Below the pieces are notes generated by a model. That model saw only the letters and a list, made by a program, of their open reading frames with translations, searched no databases and was not told where the DNA came from. From Mycolicibacterium sp. TY81 (lineage in GTDB: Bacteria > Actinomycetota > Actinomycetes > Mycobacteriales > Mycobacteriaceae): 64,000 nt of DNA. This document shows, one piece after another, positions 15,937-25,963 of this stretch. The position numbers and the translations under genes were made by a program. Numbering within the stretch: position 1 is the stretch's first letter; the number at the start of each line of letters is the position of its first letter. The stretch covers positions 5,022,001 through 5,086,000 of the forward strand of contig NZ_AP023362.1 of assembly GCF_018326285.1 (NCBI RefSeq), read 5' to 3'.

Positions 15937-18404
15937 GGCGGCGGCGGGGGGCCAGGCTGGTTCGGGTCACCACCGGCCGGAGGCGGGGGCGCATCCTGGT
16001 GCGGGGCAACCTGCATCGTGGTCGGCGGCCCGAACGGGATCGTGATGCCCGGCGCGATGACGAGCGTCGGCTGGACCACGGTCTCCGATGGCGCGCCCGG
16101 CATGGGCGCCTGCGGGTCATCGGGCGCCGGCGGCTTGATCACCGGCGCCTGCGGCACACCCGCGTAGCCGCCGATGGCCGTCGGCTTCGGGAACGACTCG
16201 TTGTCGGTGCCCTTCAGCGCGCCGTCCATCGTGGATTTCCAGATGTCCGACGGCAGACCCGAGCCGTACACCGGCCCGCCGCCCTTATTGACCAGCGGCT
16301 GCGTCCCGGCCGTCGTACCGACCCACACCGCGGTGGACAGCGACGGCGTGTAGCCGACCATCCACGCGTCGCGGTTGGCGCCGGTGTCACCGAGCTGCAC
16401 GGTGCCCGTCTTCGACGCGGACGGACGCCCACCGGCCAGGTTGTGGCCGCGCGAGTAACCGGCGATGGGCTGCATCGCCGAGGTCACGTTGTCGGCGACG
16501 GCCTTCGGAATCCGCTGCTCACCCGAGTTGTCCTGGGATGCCGCGTCGAACAGCACCTGCCCGTCGCCGTTGACGACCTTCTGCACGAAGTGCGGCTTGT
16601 GGTACTCGCCGGACGCCGCCAGCGTCGCGTACGCGGACGCCATGTCCAGCGCGCGGCTCTGGTACTGACCCAGCACGACGCCGTTGTTGGGCGGCCCGCC
16701 CTTGCCGTCCTCGGACAGCGTGTGTTCGACGCCCGGGAAGCTGTCGGCGACACCGGCCTTGTGCGCGGCGTCGGCGACGTCCTGCGCGCCGTGCTTGAGC
16801 TTGAGCATCAACCGGTAATAGCTGGTGTTCAGCGACCGCTTGAGCGCCTCGGCGATGCTGCAGGTGCCGCAGCCCTCGCCCTCGACGTTGGTGATGTTGA
16901 TGCCGTTGACCGTCACCGGCGAGCTGTCGATCTGGTAACCCAGCCCGATGCCCTGCTCGAGGGCCGCCACCAACGCGAAGACCTTGAACGACGAACCCGT
17001 CGGCAGACCGGCCTGCGCGAAGTCGAAGCCGTTGGCGTCGGAGCCGCCGTAGTAGGCCTTGATCCCGCCGGTGTGCGGGTCGACCGACACCACCGCCGCG
17101 CGCATGTCATCGGCCTGGCCATCCAGGTACTTCGACACCGCGTCCTCGGCGGCCGATTGCGCCTTCGGGTCGATCGTCGTGGTGACCTGCAGCCCCTCGG
17201 TGTTCAGCGCCTGCTCGTTGATGTTGAAGATGCTCTGCAGCTCCTTCATCACCTGCCGCTGGATCAGTCCGTTGGGTCCCTCGGTCTGGTTCGCCTGGCG
17301 CGCCTGCTCCGGCGGCACCGTGGCCGGGAACTTCTGCTGTGCGCGGTCCTCCTTGGACAGCGCGCCCATGGTCACCATGCCGTCGAGCACCCAGTTCCAG
17401 CGCTCGGCGGCGCCCTCCGGGTCGACGGCCGGGTCCAGGGTCGACGGCCGCTGGATCAGTGCCGCGAGCAGTGCGCCCTCGGCGACGTCGAGCTGCTCGA
17501 CCGGTTTGCCGAAGTACGCCTTCGACGCCGCGCCGATGCCGTAGGTGCCACGGCCGAAATAGATGATGTTCAGGTACGCCTGCAGCACTTCGTCTTTCGA
17601 CCACTGCCGCGACATCTTGGTGGCGATCACCAGTTCCTTGGCCTTGCGGACCAGGCCGCCCATGCCCGAGCGCGCGTCACCGACCAACGCGTTCTTCACG
17701 TACTGCTGCGTGATGGTCGACCCGCCCTGCAGGTCACCACCGAAGATGTTGTTCTTGAACGCCCGCGCGAAGCCGGAGAACGAGAAACCCGGGTTGGTGT
17801 AGAAGTCCCGGTCCTCGGCCGCCATCACCGCGTTGCGGACGTGCACCGGGATCTGGTCGATGTTGACGTCGACGCGGTTGCCTTCCGGCGGCACGAACTT
17901 CGCGAGCTCGCTGCCGTCGCTGGCCAGGATGGTCGACACCTGGTTGGTGCGGATATCGCCGGGCTTGGGGATGTCGACGATGAGGTACGCCATCGCGAAC
18001 GTGACGATCGGCAGCACCAGCAGCACCACGGCGCCGGCGTAGCAGAGCCGGCGGAAAACCTTCCAGTTCCACTTGAACTGCGGCAGCTGAGGCCCGCCGG
18101 ACTTGCCACCACTGCCACCGCCGGTCCGCGGGGGTGGCGGCGGCGGGGGCGACTTCGGCGGCGGGTTCATCCCCGCGCCCGCGCCGACCGGGGGCTGGCC
18201 CGAGCGCTTGGTGCCGTCGAGCGCGGCCTTCACGGCGTCGATCGGATCCCGCAGCCGCGCATCGTCGGCCTTACCGACGGGCGGCAGGATCATGGTGCGC
18301 CGGTCGTCGGGCGGCACGGGTCCGGGGCGTCCTTGCGGTGCGCCGGCGCCCGCTCCTCTGGTCGCGTCGTTGTCCGATCGGCTGTGGCGCCCAGCCCCGC
18401 TCAT
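15933..18404 (-). CDS. ponA1: Bifunctional penicillin-binding protein PonA1
   Basis: 823 residues from ATG 18404 (GTG 18416, four codons earlier, overlaps the previous stop and is possible). Layout: Pro-rich cytoplasmic N-terminus, one transmembrane helix (about 115-143), glycosyltransferase-51 domain with AAEDRDFYTNPGF and GGSTITQQYVKN, then the transpeptidase domain with TGSSFKVF (active-site Ser near residue 470), SLNTSYY and KTGT (near 663). A Pro-rich C-terminal tail of about 90 residues follows. It polymerises and crosslinks peptidoglycan at the growing pole. Lies between a DUF5318 gene and the GT87 gene, as in other mycobacteria. Confidence 0.95.
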   Translation of the reverse strand: MSGAGRHSRSDNDATRGAGAGAPQGRPGPVPPDDRRTMILPPVGKADDARLRDPIDAVKAALDGTKRSGQPPVGAGAGMNPPPKSPPPPPPPRTGGGSGGKSGGPQLPQFKWNWKVFRRLCYAGAVVLLVLPIVTFAMAYLIVDIPKPGDIRTNQVSTILASDGSELAKFVPPEGNRVDVNIDQIPVHVRNAVMAAEDRDFYTNPGFSFSGFARAFKNNIFGGDLQGGSTITQQYVKNALVGDARSGMGGLVRKAKELVIATKMSRQWSKDEVLQAYLNIIYFGRGTYGIGAASKAYFGKPVEQLDVAEGALLAALIQRPSTLDPAVDPEGAAERWNWVLDGMVTMGALSKEDRAQQKFPATVPPEQARQANQTEGPNGLIQRQVMKELQSIFNINEQALNTEGLQVTTTIDPKAQSAAEDAVSKYLDGQADDMRAAVVSVDPHTGGIKAYYGGSDANGFDFAQAGLPTGSSFKVFALVAALEQGIGLGYQIDSSPVTVNGINITNVEGEGCGTCSIAEALKRSLNTSYYRLMLKLKHGAQDVADAAHKAGVADSFPGVEHTLSEDGKGGPPNNGVVLGQYQSRALDMASAYATLAASGEYHKPHFVQKVVNGDGQVLFDAASQDNSGEQRIPKAVADNVTSAMQPIAGYSRGHNLAGGRPSASKTGTVQLGDTGANRDAWMVGYTPSLSTAVWVGTTAGTQPLVNKGGGPVYGSGLPSDIWKSTMDGALKGTDNESFPKPTAIGGYAGVPQAPVIKPPAPDDPQAPMPGAPSETVVQPTLVIAPGITIPFGPPTTMQVAPHQDAPPPPAGGDPNQPGPPPPP

Positions 18405-18408
18405 TCCG

Positions 18409-18891
18409 TCACTCACTGGCGGTGCGCGCTTTCGAGCGCGCCGCCCGGGTGCCGCGAGGCTTCGCCGCCTTCGGGGGACTCGGCGTTCCCAATACATATG
18501 ACTTGACCAAATGATTCCAACTGCAAGTGCGGCATACCTCCACCACGTGAACCGCGAATTCGTCGAATTTGGCCGCCAGCAGGACGAGCTCTTCGGTGCT
18601 GCGGGCCGAACCCGACACCGCTCCGAGATGATCACCGAAGACCCACGACACCAATGTCAGTGGTTCTTTCCGGCAGATCGGGCACATCACCGAACTGGTA
18701 CGACCATGAAATTTTGCTGCGCGCAGCAGGTAGGGGTTGGCGTCACACACCTCGGTGACGCCGGTGCGGCCCGAGTAGACCTCGGCCAGCAGCGACCTGC
18801 GCCGGAGCGCATAGTCGACCACCTGCCGCTGCAATCGCACGTTGACCAGAGTACGTCGGGCACCTGAAGGCCGATGCGTGATGGCGCGCAT
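18409..18891 (-). CDS. DUF5318-family protein (Rv0049 homologue)
   Basis: 160 residues from ATG 18891 (MRAITHRPSGARR), chosen because similarity to mycobacterial Rv0049 starts there; the open frame continues upstream to 19041. Two Cys pairs, MCPICRKE (about residue 70) and VCRTCSWNH (about 118), look like a zinc-binding site, and the C-terminus is basic (RGTRAARSKARTASE). Function unknown. Its stop is 4 bp before the ponA1 ATG, so it is likely co-expressed with the cell-wall synthase. Confidence 0.82.
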   Translation of the reverse strand: MRAITHRPSGARRTLVNVRLQRQVVDYALRRRSLLAEVYSGRTGVTEVCDANPYLLRAAKFHGRTSSVMCPICRKEPLTLVSWVFGDHLGAVSGSARSTEELVLLAAKFDEFAVHVVEVCRTCSWNHLVKSYVLGTPSPPKAAKPRGTRAARSKARTASE

Positions 18892-18971
18892 GTAGCCGGG
18901 TTGTAGCCACACTGGTGACCGCCTTGTGGCCACGGTCACCACGGCATGCCTCTGACCTTTACTCTTTCCCC

Positions 18972-19826
18972 GTGGCCACCGCAGCGACCCGGGCGAAAGA
19001 CAGCGACCGCAACGACACCTGCCAGATTCTCGACACGGCACTGGCCGACGGCCAGCTGTCCGCCGAGGAGCACCGACAGCGCGTCGCGGCAGCGACCCGG
19101 GCCGTCACCCTCGGCGAACTGCGGTCGCTGGTAACCGATCTGCAGACCGCGAACTCGTCGGTGAAGCTGCCGCCGTTGAAGACCGGTGCGGGCCGCGCGG
19201 TGCGGTCGACCGGCTGGGGCATCCTGGCCGCCGGCGCCGCGGTGATGCTCGTGGTCGGTATCGCCATCGGCTGGGGCTTCTACGCCGCGCCGGGCCAGTC
19301 CCCGCTGACCGCCGCCGAAGACCCGGGCGCCAAGCCCGACGGCGTCGCTCCCGTGGTGCTCACCCCGCCGCGCCAACTGCAGTCGCTCGGCGGGCTGACC
19401 GGGCTGTTCACCCAGATGAAGAAGAAGTTCGGCGACACCACCGGCTATGAACTGACCATCTACCCGGACTACGCGATCCTCGAGCGCCCCGACCCGGGCG
19501 AACCCCGCAGGGTGCTGCGGTACGACTATCGCGGCGGCTGGGACGACCCCGACACCACGTCGGTGAGCAGTGACGAACGCGTCGTCGACCTCGGAAAGTT
19601 CAACTTCGAGAAGATCACCGGAATCCTGCACGGCGCGCCAGAGACGCTCGGCATCAAGCGCAACGAGATCAACACCGTCTACCTGATCTTCAAGGCCAGC
19701 AAGGACACCACCGCCCCGCCGGACACCGTCGCGATCTCGATCTATGTGTCCGGGAAGTTCAACAACAGCGGCTACATCGAACTGGATCCCGAAGGCAACA
19801 CAAAGCGCATCAACTACCCCAGCTGA
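18972..19826 (+). CDS. DUF1707-domain membrane protein (Rv0048c homologue)
   Basis: 284 residues from GTG 18972. Residues about 8-60 are a DUF1707 domain (RNDTCQILDTALADGQLSAEEHRQR). A single transmembrane helix follows (about 81-103), with a long extracytoplasmic domain rich in beta strands to the C-terminus. It occupies the position of M. tuberculosis Rv0048c, divergent from the ponA1 cluster. A cell-surface sensor or binding role is possible but not shown. The ATG at 18915 would add 19 residues with no support. Confidence 0.78.
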   Translation: MATAATRAKDSDRNDTCQILDTALADGQLSAEEHRQRVAAATRAVTLGELRSLVTDLQTANSSVKLPPLKTGAGRAVRSTGWGILAAGAAVMLVVGIAIGWGFYAAPGQSPLTAAEDPGAKPDGVAPVVLTPPRQLQSLGGLTGLFTQMKKKFGDTTGYELTIYPDYAILERPDPGEPRRVLRYDYRGGWDDPDTTSVSSDERVVDLGKFNFEKITGILHGAPETLGIKRNEINTVYLIFKASKDTTAPPDTVAISIYVSGKFNNSGYIELDPEGNTKRINYPS

Positions 19827-19892
19827 TTCGCCCCGTGTTCGGCCGGTGTTGACGGCCGCATCGAATGTCGTTCATCTCCGTGTGCGGCTCGA

Positions 19893-19922
19893 TTGGCCGC
19901 GTATATATCGGCGCGATACTAT
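19893..19922 (+). promoter_or_regulatory. Candidate housekeeping promoter for padR-ino1
   Basis: TTGGCC (19893-19898) and TACTAT (19917-19922), 18 bp apart, in an AT-rich patch 70 bp before the padR start. Hexamer match only. Confidence 0.4.
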
Positions 19923-19991
19923 TGTGCGAGGTGTTGAAGCGTCCTAGCGCTCAATATGCGACGTCGTCAATTAATGTCGGGAGGTGACACT

Positions 19992-20564
19992 GTGCTGGAG
20001 CTGGCCATCCTGGGGCTTCTGCTGGAGTCCCCTATGCACGGCTATGAGCTGCGCAAACGGCTGACCGGACTGCTCGGCGCGTTCCGGGCGTTCTCCTACG
20101 GCTCGTTGTACCCGGCGCTGCGTCGCATGCAGGCCGACGGTCTGATCGTCGAAGACGCGGCACCGCTCGGTTCGACGAAGGTGCGTCGCGCGCGCCGCGT
20201 CTACCAACTCACCGACGCCGGCAAGCAACGGTTCACCGAACTCGTCGCCGACACCGGCCCCCAGAACTACACCGATGACGGATTCGGTGTGCACTTGGCG
20301 TTCTTCAACCGGACTCCCGCCGAGGCCAGGATGCGAATCCTGGAAGGTCGGCGCCGTCAGGTCGAAGAACGTCGCGAAGGTCTGCGCGAGGCGATCGCAC
20401 GGGCCAGCAGTTCACTCGACCGCTATACCCGGCAGCTGCATCAGCTCGGGCTCGAGTCCAGTGAGCGCGAAGTGAAATGGCTCAACGAGCTGATTGCTGC
20501 CGAGCGCGTGGCAACTGCCGGACCGACGGTGCCGCCGTCACAAGGCCACGCCGACCAAACCTGA
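19992..20564 (+). CDS. PadR-family transcriptional regulator (Rv0047c homologue)
   Basis: 190 residues from GTG 19992, which has GGGAGGTGA just upstream. The N-terminal winged helix carries the PadR signature ESPMHGYELRKRL and FRAFSYGSLYPALRRMQADGLI. The C-terminal half is a helical dimerisation region with a coiled-coil-like stretch (residues about 115-170). PadR proteins are usually repressors released by small ligands or stress. It precedes ino1 by 54 bp in the same direction, as in M. tuberculosis, so control of inositol synthesis is an attractive but unproven idea. Confidence 0.88.
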   Translation: MLELAILGLLLESPMHGYELRKRLTGLLGAFRAFSYGSLYPALRRMQADGLIVEDAAPLGSTKVRRARRVYQLTDAGKQRFTELVADTGPQNYTDDGFGVHLAFFNRTPAEARMRILEGRRRQVEERREGLREAIARASSSLDRYTRQLHQLGLESSEREVKWLNELIAAERVATAGPTVPPSQGHADQT

Positions 20565-20618
20565 GCGCACGCGCCCCCGGGTGAATGCACTGAAAGAGTA
20601 GGAAAAGGAGACCGTCAC

Positions 20619-21707
20619 ATGTCTGAGTCGAACGAGGTTCGCGTCGCAATCGTCGGCGTAGGCAACTGCGCGGCGTCGCTCGTCCAGGGCGTGCAGTACT
20701 ACCAGGACGCCGACGAGAGTTCGACAGTCCCGGGCCTGATGCACGTCAAGTTCGGGCAGTACCACGTGCGCGACGTGAAGTTCGTCGCCGCGTTCGACGT
20801 GGACGCCAAGAAGGTCGGCTTCGACCTCTCCGAGGCCATCGGCGCCTCCGAGAACAACACCATCAAGATCGCCGACGTGCCGCCGACCGACGTCATCGTG
20901 CAGCGCGGCCCGACCCTGGACGGCATCGGCAAGTACTACGCCGACACCATCGAGGTTTCCGACGCCGAGCCCGTCGACGTCGTCAAGGCTCTCAAGGACG
21001 CGAAGGTCGACGTCCTGGTCTCCTACCTGCCCGTCGGCTCCGAAGAGGCCGACAAGTTCTACGCCCAGTGCGCCATCGACGCCAAGGTCGCGTTCGTCAA
21101 CGCCCTGCCCGTGTTCATCGCGTCGGACCCGGTGTGGGCCAAGAAGTTCGAGGACGCCGGCGTGCCGATCGTCGGTGACGACATCAAGAGCCAGGTCGGC
21201 GCCACCATCACCCACCGCGTGATGGCCAAGCTGTTCGAGGACCGCGGCGTCACGCTGGACCGCACCTACCAGCTGAACGTCGGCGGCAACATGGACTTCA
21301 AGAACATGCTCGAGCGCGAGCGCCTGGAGTCCAAGAAGGTCTCGAAGACGCAGGCCGTCACCTCGAACCTGACCGGCTCGCTGGCCGACAAGGTCTACGA
21401 CAAGAACGTGCACATCGGCCCGTCGGACTACGTCGCGTGGCTCGACGACCGCAAGTGGGCGTACGTGCGCCTCGAGGGCCGCGCTTTCGGTGACGTGCCG
21501 CTGAACCTGGAGTACAAGCTCGAGGTGTGGGACTCCCCCAACTCGGCCGGCATCATCATCGACGCCGTGCGCGCCGCCAAGATCGCCAAGGACCGCGGCC
21601 TCGGTGGCCCGATCCTGCCGGCCTCGGCCTACCTGATGAAGAGCCCGCCGGTGCAGGTCGCCGACGACCTCGCCCGCGCGCAGCTGGAAACCTTCATCGA
21701 GGGCTAA
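20619..21707 (+). CDS. ino1: Inositol-1-phosphate (myo-inositol-3-phosphate) synthase
   Basis: 362 residues, typical of actinobacterial Ino1. It converts glucose-6-phosphate to inositol phosphate with NAD+, feeding phosphatidylinositol, its mannosides and mycothiol. The Rossmann nucleotide-binding motif is at residues 11-17 (VGVGNCA). The catalytic core contains [15 protein letters not shown] and [16 protein letters not shown]. Start ATG 20619 has AAGGAG upstream. A strong hairpin terminator follows. Confidence 0.97.
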   Translation: MSESNEVRVAIVGVGNCAASLVQGVQYYQDADESSTVPGLMHVKFGQYHVRDVKFVAAFDVDAKKVGFDLSEAIGASENNTIKIADVPPTDVIVQRGPTLDGIGKYYADTIEVSDAEPVDVVKALKDAKVDVLVSYLPVGSEEADKFYAQCAIDAKVAFVNALPVFIASDPVWAKKFEDAGVPIVGDDIKSQVGATITHRVMAKLFEDRGVTLDRTYQLNVGGNMDFKNMLERERLESKKVSKTQAVTSNLTGSLADKVYDKNVHIGPSDYVAWLDDRKWAYVRLEGRAFGDVPLNLEYKLEVWDSPNSAGIIIDAVRAAKIAKDRGLGGPILPASAYLMKSPPVQVADDLARAQLETFIEG

Positions 21708-21720
21708 ATATCGACGTCAG

Positions 21721-21753
21721 AGTGGGCGGCCAGGTGAAACCTGGTCGCCCACT
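21721..21753 (+). terminator. Intrinsic terminator after ino1
   Basis: Near-perfect stem GTGGGCGGCCAGGT / ACCTGGTCGCCCAC with loop GAA, 13 bp after the ino1 stop, followed by TTGGCGTTT. One unpaired base in the stem. Confidence 0.8.
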
Positions 21754-21892
21754 TGGCGTTTGGGGCATCGGAGCCGTCCGCCCGCAGTTGTGAGACTGCC
21801 CACAACTCGCCATCAAACTGGATCGAGTCCAGAAAAAGCGACTAGTGTGGGGACTCGTAACAGACATCCGATAGACCCGAAGAGAGGTTCTC

Positions 21893-22456
21893 GTGGCCCT
21901 GATCAACAAGAAGATCAAGCCCTTCTCCGCCACCGCGTACAAGAATGGCACCTTCATCCCCGTGTCGGACGCCGACATCGCGGGCAAGTGGGCCATCTTC
22001 CTCTTCTACCCGGCCGACTTCACCTTCGTGTGCCCGACCGAGCTCGGCGACCTCGCCGACCACTACGAGGAGCTGCAGCGCCTCGGTGTCGAGGTGTTCT
22101 CGGTGTCCACCGACACCCACTTCACCCACAAGGCGTGGCACGACTCGTCCGACACCATCGGCAAGATCCAGTTCGCCATGATCGGCGACCCGACCCTGCA
22201 GATCAGCACCAACTTCGAGGTGCTGCGTGAGGACGAGGGCCTGGCCGACCGCGGCACCTTCCTGGTCGACCCCGACGGCGTCATCCAGTTCACCGAGGTC
22301 ACCGCCGAGGGCATCGGCCGCAACGCCGCCGAACTGGTCCGCAAGGTCAAGGCCGCCCAGTACGTGCGCAACCACCCGGGCGAGGTCTGCCCAGCCAAGT
22401 GGGAAGAGGGCGAAGAGACCCTCGCCCCGTCGCTGGAACTCGTCGGCAAGATCTAA
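21893..22456 (+). CDS. ahpC: Alkyl hydroperoxide reductase subunit C, E. coli type
   Basis: 187 residues, the length of enterobacterial AhpC. The peroxidatic cysteine is C47 (FTFVCPTE) and the resolving cysteine C166 (GEVCPAKW). This typical 2-Cys peroxiredoxin reduces organic hydroperoxides and H2O2 and is re-reduced by AhpF, encoded next. It is not the AhpD-linked AhpC of M. tuberculosis. GTG start at 21893 with AGAGAGG upstream. Regulation unknown; no OxyR site recognised. Confidence 0.94.
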   Translation: MALINKKIKPFSATAYKNGTFIPVSDADIAGKWAIFLFYPADFTFVCPTELGDLADHYEELQRLGVEVFSVSTDTHFTHKAWHDSSDTIGKIQFAMIGDPTLQISTNFEVLREDEGLADRGTFLVDPDGVIQFTEVTAEGIGRNAAELVRKVKAAQYVRNHPGEVCPAKWEEGEETLAPSLELVGKI

Positions 22457-22585
22457 TTCGATACTGCTGGGGGCGGTACGGGCCCGGTCTGTCCGGCCCG
22501 TACCGCTCACCAGAACTGCTTCACACCAACATCTTTCGGGCCGCTGCTGGCCCAGCCATTCCTATCCTCGATGGAGTTGATCCGC

Positions 22586-24157
22586 ATGCTCGACACCTCA
22601 CTCGCCGGCCAATTGAAGTCCCTGCTGGAGCGGCTGACCGTGCCGATCGAGCTGGTGTCCTCCCTCGATGACGGGCCCAAGTCCGCCGAGCTCGCCGAAC
22701 TGCTCACCGAGATCGCGGCGATGTCGGACAAGATCACCTACACGCGCACCGACGACGACGCCCGTCGGCCGTCGTTCGCCATCCGCCGCACCGGCATCGA
22801 CGTCGAGGTCCGGTTCGCCGGCATCCCCCTCGGCCACGAGTTCTCCTCGCTGGCCCTGGCGCTGCTGCAGGTCGGCGGCTACCCGTCGAAGGAAGCCCCC
22901 GAACTGCTCGAGCAGGTCCGCAACCTCGACGCCGACCTGCACTTCGAGACCTACTTCTCGCTGTCCTGCCAGAACTGCCCCGACGTGGTGCAGGCCCTGA
23001 ACCTGATGGCGATCCTCAACCCGCGCATCAGCCACGTCGCCATCGACGGCGCGCTGTTCAAGGACGAGGTCGAACAGCGCAAGGTGCTGGCCGTTCCCAC
23101 CGTCTTCCTCAACGGTGAGGTTTTCGACTCGGGCCGCATGACGCTCGAGCAGATCATCGGCAAGGTCGACACCGGTGCCGCGCAGCGCACAGCCGAGGCG
23201 ATCGCCGAGAAGGACCCCTTCGACGTACTGGTGGTGGGCGGTGGACCCGCAGGCGCCGCCGCGGCAATCTACGCCGCCCGCAAGGGAATTCGCACCGGCG
23301 TGGTCGCCGAACGGTTCGGCGGTCAGGTGCTCGACACCATGGCCATCGAGAACTACATCTCCGTCCCGCACACCGAGGGGCCGAAGTACGCCGCCGCGCT
23401 CGAAGCCCATGTCGGCGAGTACGACGTCGACGTCATGAAGACCCAGCGCGGCGCGAAGCTGCTGCCCGCGCTCGATGAGGGCGGCCTCGTCGAGATCTCG
23501 CTGGAGAGCGGCGCCTCGCTGACGGCCCGCACCGTCATCCTGGCCACCGGCGCCCGCTGGCGCGCGATGGACGTGCCCGGTGAGGCCGAGTACCGCAACA
23601 AGGGCGTCACCTACTGCCCGCACTGCGACGGACCGCTGTTCAAGGGCAAGCGCGTCGCCGTGGTCGGCGGCGGCAACTCCGGCGTGGAGGCCGCCATCGA
23701 TCTCGCCGGCGTCGTCTCGCACGTGACGCTCATCGAGTTCGATTCGGTGCTGCGCGCCGACGAGGTGCTGCAGCGCAAGCTGCGCAGCCTGCCGAACGTC
23801 GACATCCTGCTGAGCACGCTGACCACCGAGGTCCTCGGCGACGGCGACCAGGTGACCGGCCTGACCTACCAGGACCGCACCACCGGCGAGTCGCACCAGC
23901 TCGACCTGCAGGGCGTCTTCGTCCAGATCGGCCTGCTGCCCAACACCGAGTGGCTCGAGGGCAGCGTCGAGCTGTCCAAGCGCGGCGAGATCGTCATCGA
24001 CGAGCGCGGCCAGACGTCGGTTCCCGGAGTGTTCGCCGCCGGTGACTGCACGACGGTGCCGTTCAAGCAGATCGTCATCGCCGCCGGCGCCGGTGCCACC
24101 GCAGCCCTGTCGGCGTTCGATCACCTGATCCGCACCACCGCCCCGGTCGGTAGCTGA
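22586..24157 (+). CDS. ahpF: Alkyl hydroperoxide reductase subunit F
   Basis: 523 residues from ATG 22586 (an ATG five codons earlier is possible). The N-terminal double-thioredoxin-like domain has redox pair C128/C131 (SCQNCP). The thioredoxin-reductase-like part has FAD motif [12 protein letters not shown], active-site CPHC near residues 344-347, and NAD(P)H motif [12 protein letters not shown]. It passes electrons from NAD(P)H to AhpC. The gene lies 129 bp after ahpC. The pair forms a complete peroxidase system placed between ino1 and the Rv0045c-like gene, which are adjacent in M. tuberculosis. Confidence 0.95.
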   Translation: MLDTSLAGQLKSLLERLTVPIELVSSLDDGPKSAELAELLTEIAAMSDKITYTRTDDDARRPSFAIRRTGIDVEVRFAGIPLGHEFSSLALALLQVGGYPSKEAPELLEQVRNLDADLHFETYFSLSCQNCPDVVQALNLMAILNPRISHVAIDGALFKDEVEQRKVLAVPTVFLNGEVFDSGRMTLEQIIGKVDTGAAQRTAEAIAEKDPFDVLVVGGGPAGAAAAIYAARKGIRTGVVAERFGGQVLDTMAIENYISVPHTEGPKYAAALEAHVGEYDVDVMKTQRGAKLLPALDEGGLVEISLESGASLTARTVILATGARWRAMDVPGEAEYRNKGVTYCPHCDGPLFKGKRVAVVGGGNSGVEAAIDLAGVVSHVTLIEFDSVLRADEVLQRKLRSLPNVDILLSTLTTEVLGDGDQVTGLTYQDRTTGESHQLDLQGVFVQIGLLPNTEWLEGSVELSKRGEIVIDERGQTSVPGVFAAGDCTTVPFKQIVIAAGAGATAALSAFDHLIRTTAPVGS

Positions 24158-24178
24158 GCGCTCCACGGCTCGGGCGTA

Positions 24179-25093
24179 GTGTCCGAAGACGTGGCACAGG
24201 AGATTTCTGACGACGACCTGCTGACGCTCGACGAGTTCGCGCTGCTGCCCGAGAACGCCGAGCAGATCGGTGCCGACGGTCCGCTACCAACGGTGTCGCG
24301 CCTCGACGACGGCCCGATCAGCATGCTGAAGTGGGGCGTCGCGGCACCTGAGGTGGTGTTCCTGCACGGCGGCGGGCAGAACGCGCACACCTGGGACACC
24401 GTGATCCTGGGTCTCGGGGTGCCGGCGCTGGCCATCGATCTGCCCGGGCACGGGCGGTCGGCATGGCGCGAGGACGGGGACTACGGGCCCAAGCTCAACG
24501 CGGAGACGCTGCGACCGGTGCTGCGGGCCCACGCGCCCGATGCCCGGCTGGTGGTCGGCATGTCACTCGGCGGGCTGACGGCGCTGCGGATCGCGGCAAC
24601 CGAGCCGGCCCTGGTGCCCGAGCTGGTGCTGGTCGACGTCACGCCGTCGGCGCCGGAGCGCCACGAGCAGATGACGCAGGCGCAACTGGGCGCCGTCGCG
24701 CTGGTGAAGGGTGACCGGAGCTTCCCCAGTTTCCAGGCGATGCTCGACGTGACTGTCGCGGCGTCACCGCACCGCAGCCGGAACTCGTTGCGGCGCGGTG
24801 TGTTTCACAATGCCAAGCAGCTCGACGACGGTACCTGGACGTGGCGGTACGACGCGATCCGCGTCGGCGACGGTTTCGCCGGGCTGTGGGACGACGTCCC
24901 GTCGATCACCATGCCGACCACGCTGGTGCGCGGCGCCAAGTCGTACTTCGTCCACGACGACGATGCCGCGGCCTTCGCCGCCGGCGCGCCGGGTTTCCGG
25001 CAGACCCATGTGGTGGCCGATTCCGGGCATTCCGTGCAGGGCGATCAGCCGGCCGCGCTCGTCGAGATCCTGCGGGGCGTTCTCGGCGGTTAG
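24179..25093 (+). CDS. Alpha/beta-fold hydrolase (Rv0045c homologue)
   Basis: 304 residues from GTG 24179. Oxyanion-hole motif LHGGGQNAHTW, nucleophile elbow GMSLGG (Ser near residue 125) and late His in DSGHSVQ complete a catalytic triad. M. tuberculosis Rv0045c is an esterase with the same N-terminal extension of about 45 residues before the core. Lies 21 bp after ahpF and 9 bp before the LLM oxidoreductase, so the three may be co-transcribed. Physiological substrate unknown. Confidence 0.85.
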   Translation: MSEDVAQEISDDDLLTLDEFALLPENAEQIGADGPLPTVSRLDDGPISMLKWGVAAPEVVFLHGGGQNAHTWDTVILGLGVPALAIDLPGHGRSAWREDGDYGPKLNAETLRPVLRAHAPDARLVVGMSLGGLTALRIAATEPALVPELVLVDVTPSAPERHEQMTQAQLGAVALVKGDRSFPSFQAMLDVTVAASPHRSRNSLRRGVFHNAKQLDDGTWTWRYDAIRVGDGFAGLWDDVPSITMPTTLVRGAKSYFVHDDDAAAFAAGAPGFRQTHVVADSGHSVQGDQPAALVEILRGVLGG

Positions 25094-25102
25094 CGTGGGG
25101 TC

Positions 25103-25885
25103 ATGACCCTTCCCATTCGCATCGGGGTTCAACTGCAGCCCCAGCACGCCACCAACTACGGCTTCATCCGCGACGCCGTCCGCCGCGCCGAGGACCTCGG
25201 CGTCGACGTCGCCTTCAACTGGGACCACTTCTTCCCGTTGTACGGCGACCCCGACGGCGCCCACTACGAATGCTGGACCATGCTGGGCGCCTGGGCCGAG
25301 CAGACCTCGCGCATCGAGATCGGCGCGCTGGTCACCTGTAACTCCTACCGCAATCCGGAGCTGCTGGCCGACATGGCGCGGACCGTCGACAACATCTCCG
25401 ACGGGCGGCTGATCCTGGGCATCGGATCGGGCTGGAAAGAGAAGGACTACGACGAGTACGGCTACGAATTCGGCACGGCCGGAAGCAGACTCGACGACCT
25501 CGCGGCGGCCATGCCGCGGATCATCTCGCGGCTGGGCAAGCTGAACCCGCAGCCGGTGCGCGAGATCCCGATCCTGATCGGCGGGCAGGGCGAGCGCAAG
25601 ACGCTGCGGCTCGTCGCGCAGTACGCGCAGATGTGGCACAGCTTCACCACGGCAGCGGCCTTTCCGGAGAAGGCCGCGGTCCTCGACCGGCACTGCGCCG
25701 ACGTCGGCCGCGATCCGAGCACCATCGCCCGGTCGGCGGGCGTCGACAACAGCGGCGACGGCCTGATCGCCAACGCCGAAGCCCTTACCGCGCTGGGTGT
25801 TTCACTGCTGACCGTGGGCGTCAACGGGCCCGACTACGACCTGACCGACGCCGAGACGCTGTGCCGGTGGCGCGACAGCCAGTAG
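25103..25885 (+). CDS. LLM-class, probably F420-dependent, oxidoreductase (Rv0044c homologue)
   Basis: 260 residues with the luciferase-like TIM-barrel pattern: IRIGVQLQPQ at the start, NWDHFFPLYGD, and GRLILGIGSGWKEKDYDEYGY, the F420/FMN-phosphate-binding region of this family. Shorter than the usual 280-340 residues, mainly in the C-terminal third. It reduces or oxidises an unknown substrate using deazaflavin F420H2, abundant in mycobacteria. Sits directly after the Rv0045c-like hydrolase. Confidence 0.82.
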   Translation: MTLPIRIGVQLQPQHATNYGFIRDAVRRAEDLGVDVAFNWDHFFPLYGDPDGAHYECWTMLGAWAEQTSRIEIGALVTCNSYRNPELLADMARTVDNISDGRLILGIGSGWKEKDYDEYGYEFGTAGSRLDDLAAAMPRIISRLGKLNPQPVREIPILIGGQGERKTLRLVAQYAQMWHSFTTAAAFPEKAAVLDRHCADVGRDPSTIARSAGVDNSGDGLIANAEALTALGVSLLTVGVNGPDYDLTDAETLCRWRDSQ

Positions 25886-25963
25886 CGCGAGCTGCCCGGC
25901 CGGATGAATTCCCGGCGAGCTGAAGCCGATGCATTCGGCCGGGCACCGGCTAGGTTGACCTGC

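Noticed and set aside
13781..16120. A 779-residue minus-strand frame over the SRPBCC and GT87 genes
   Set aside because: Only its last 154 residues look like a protein; the rest is Arg/Gly/Pro-rich and lies over the real GT87 gene in another frame.
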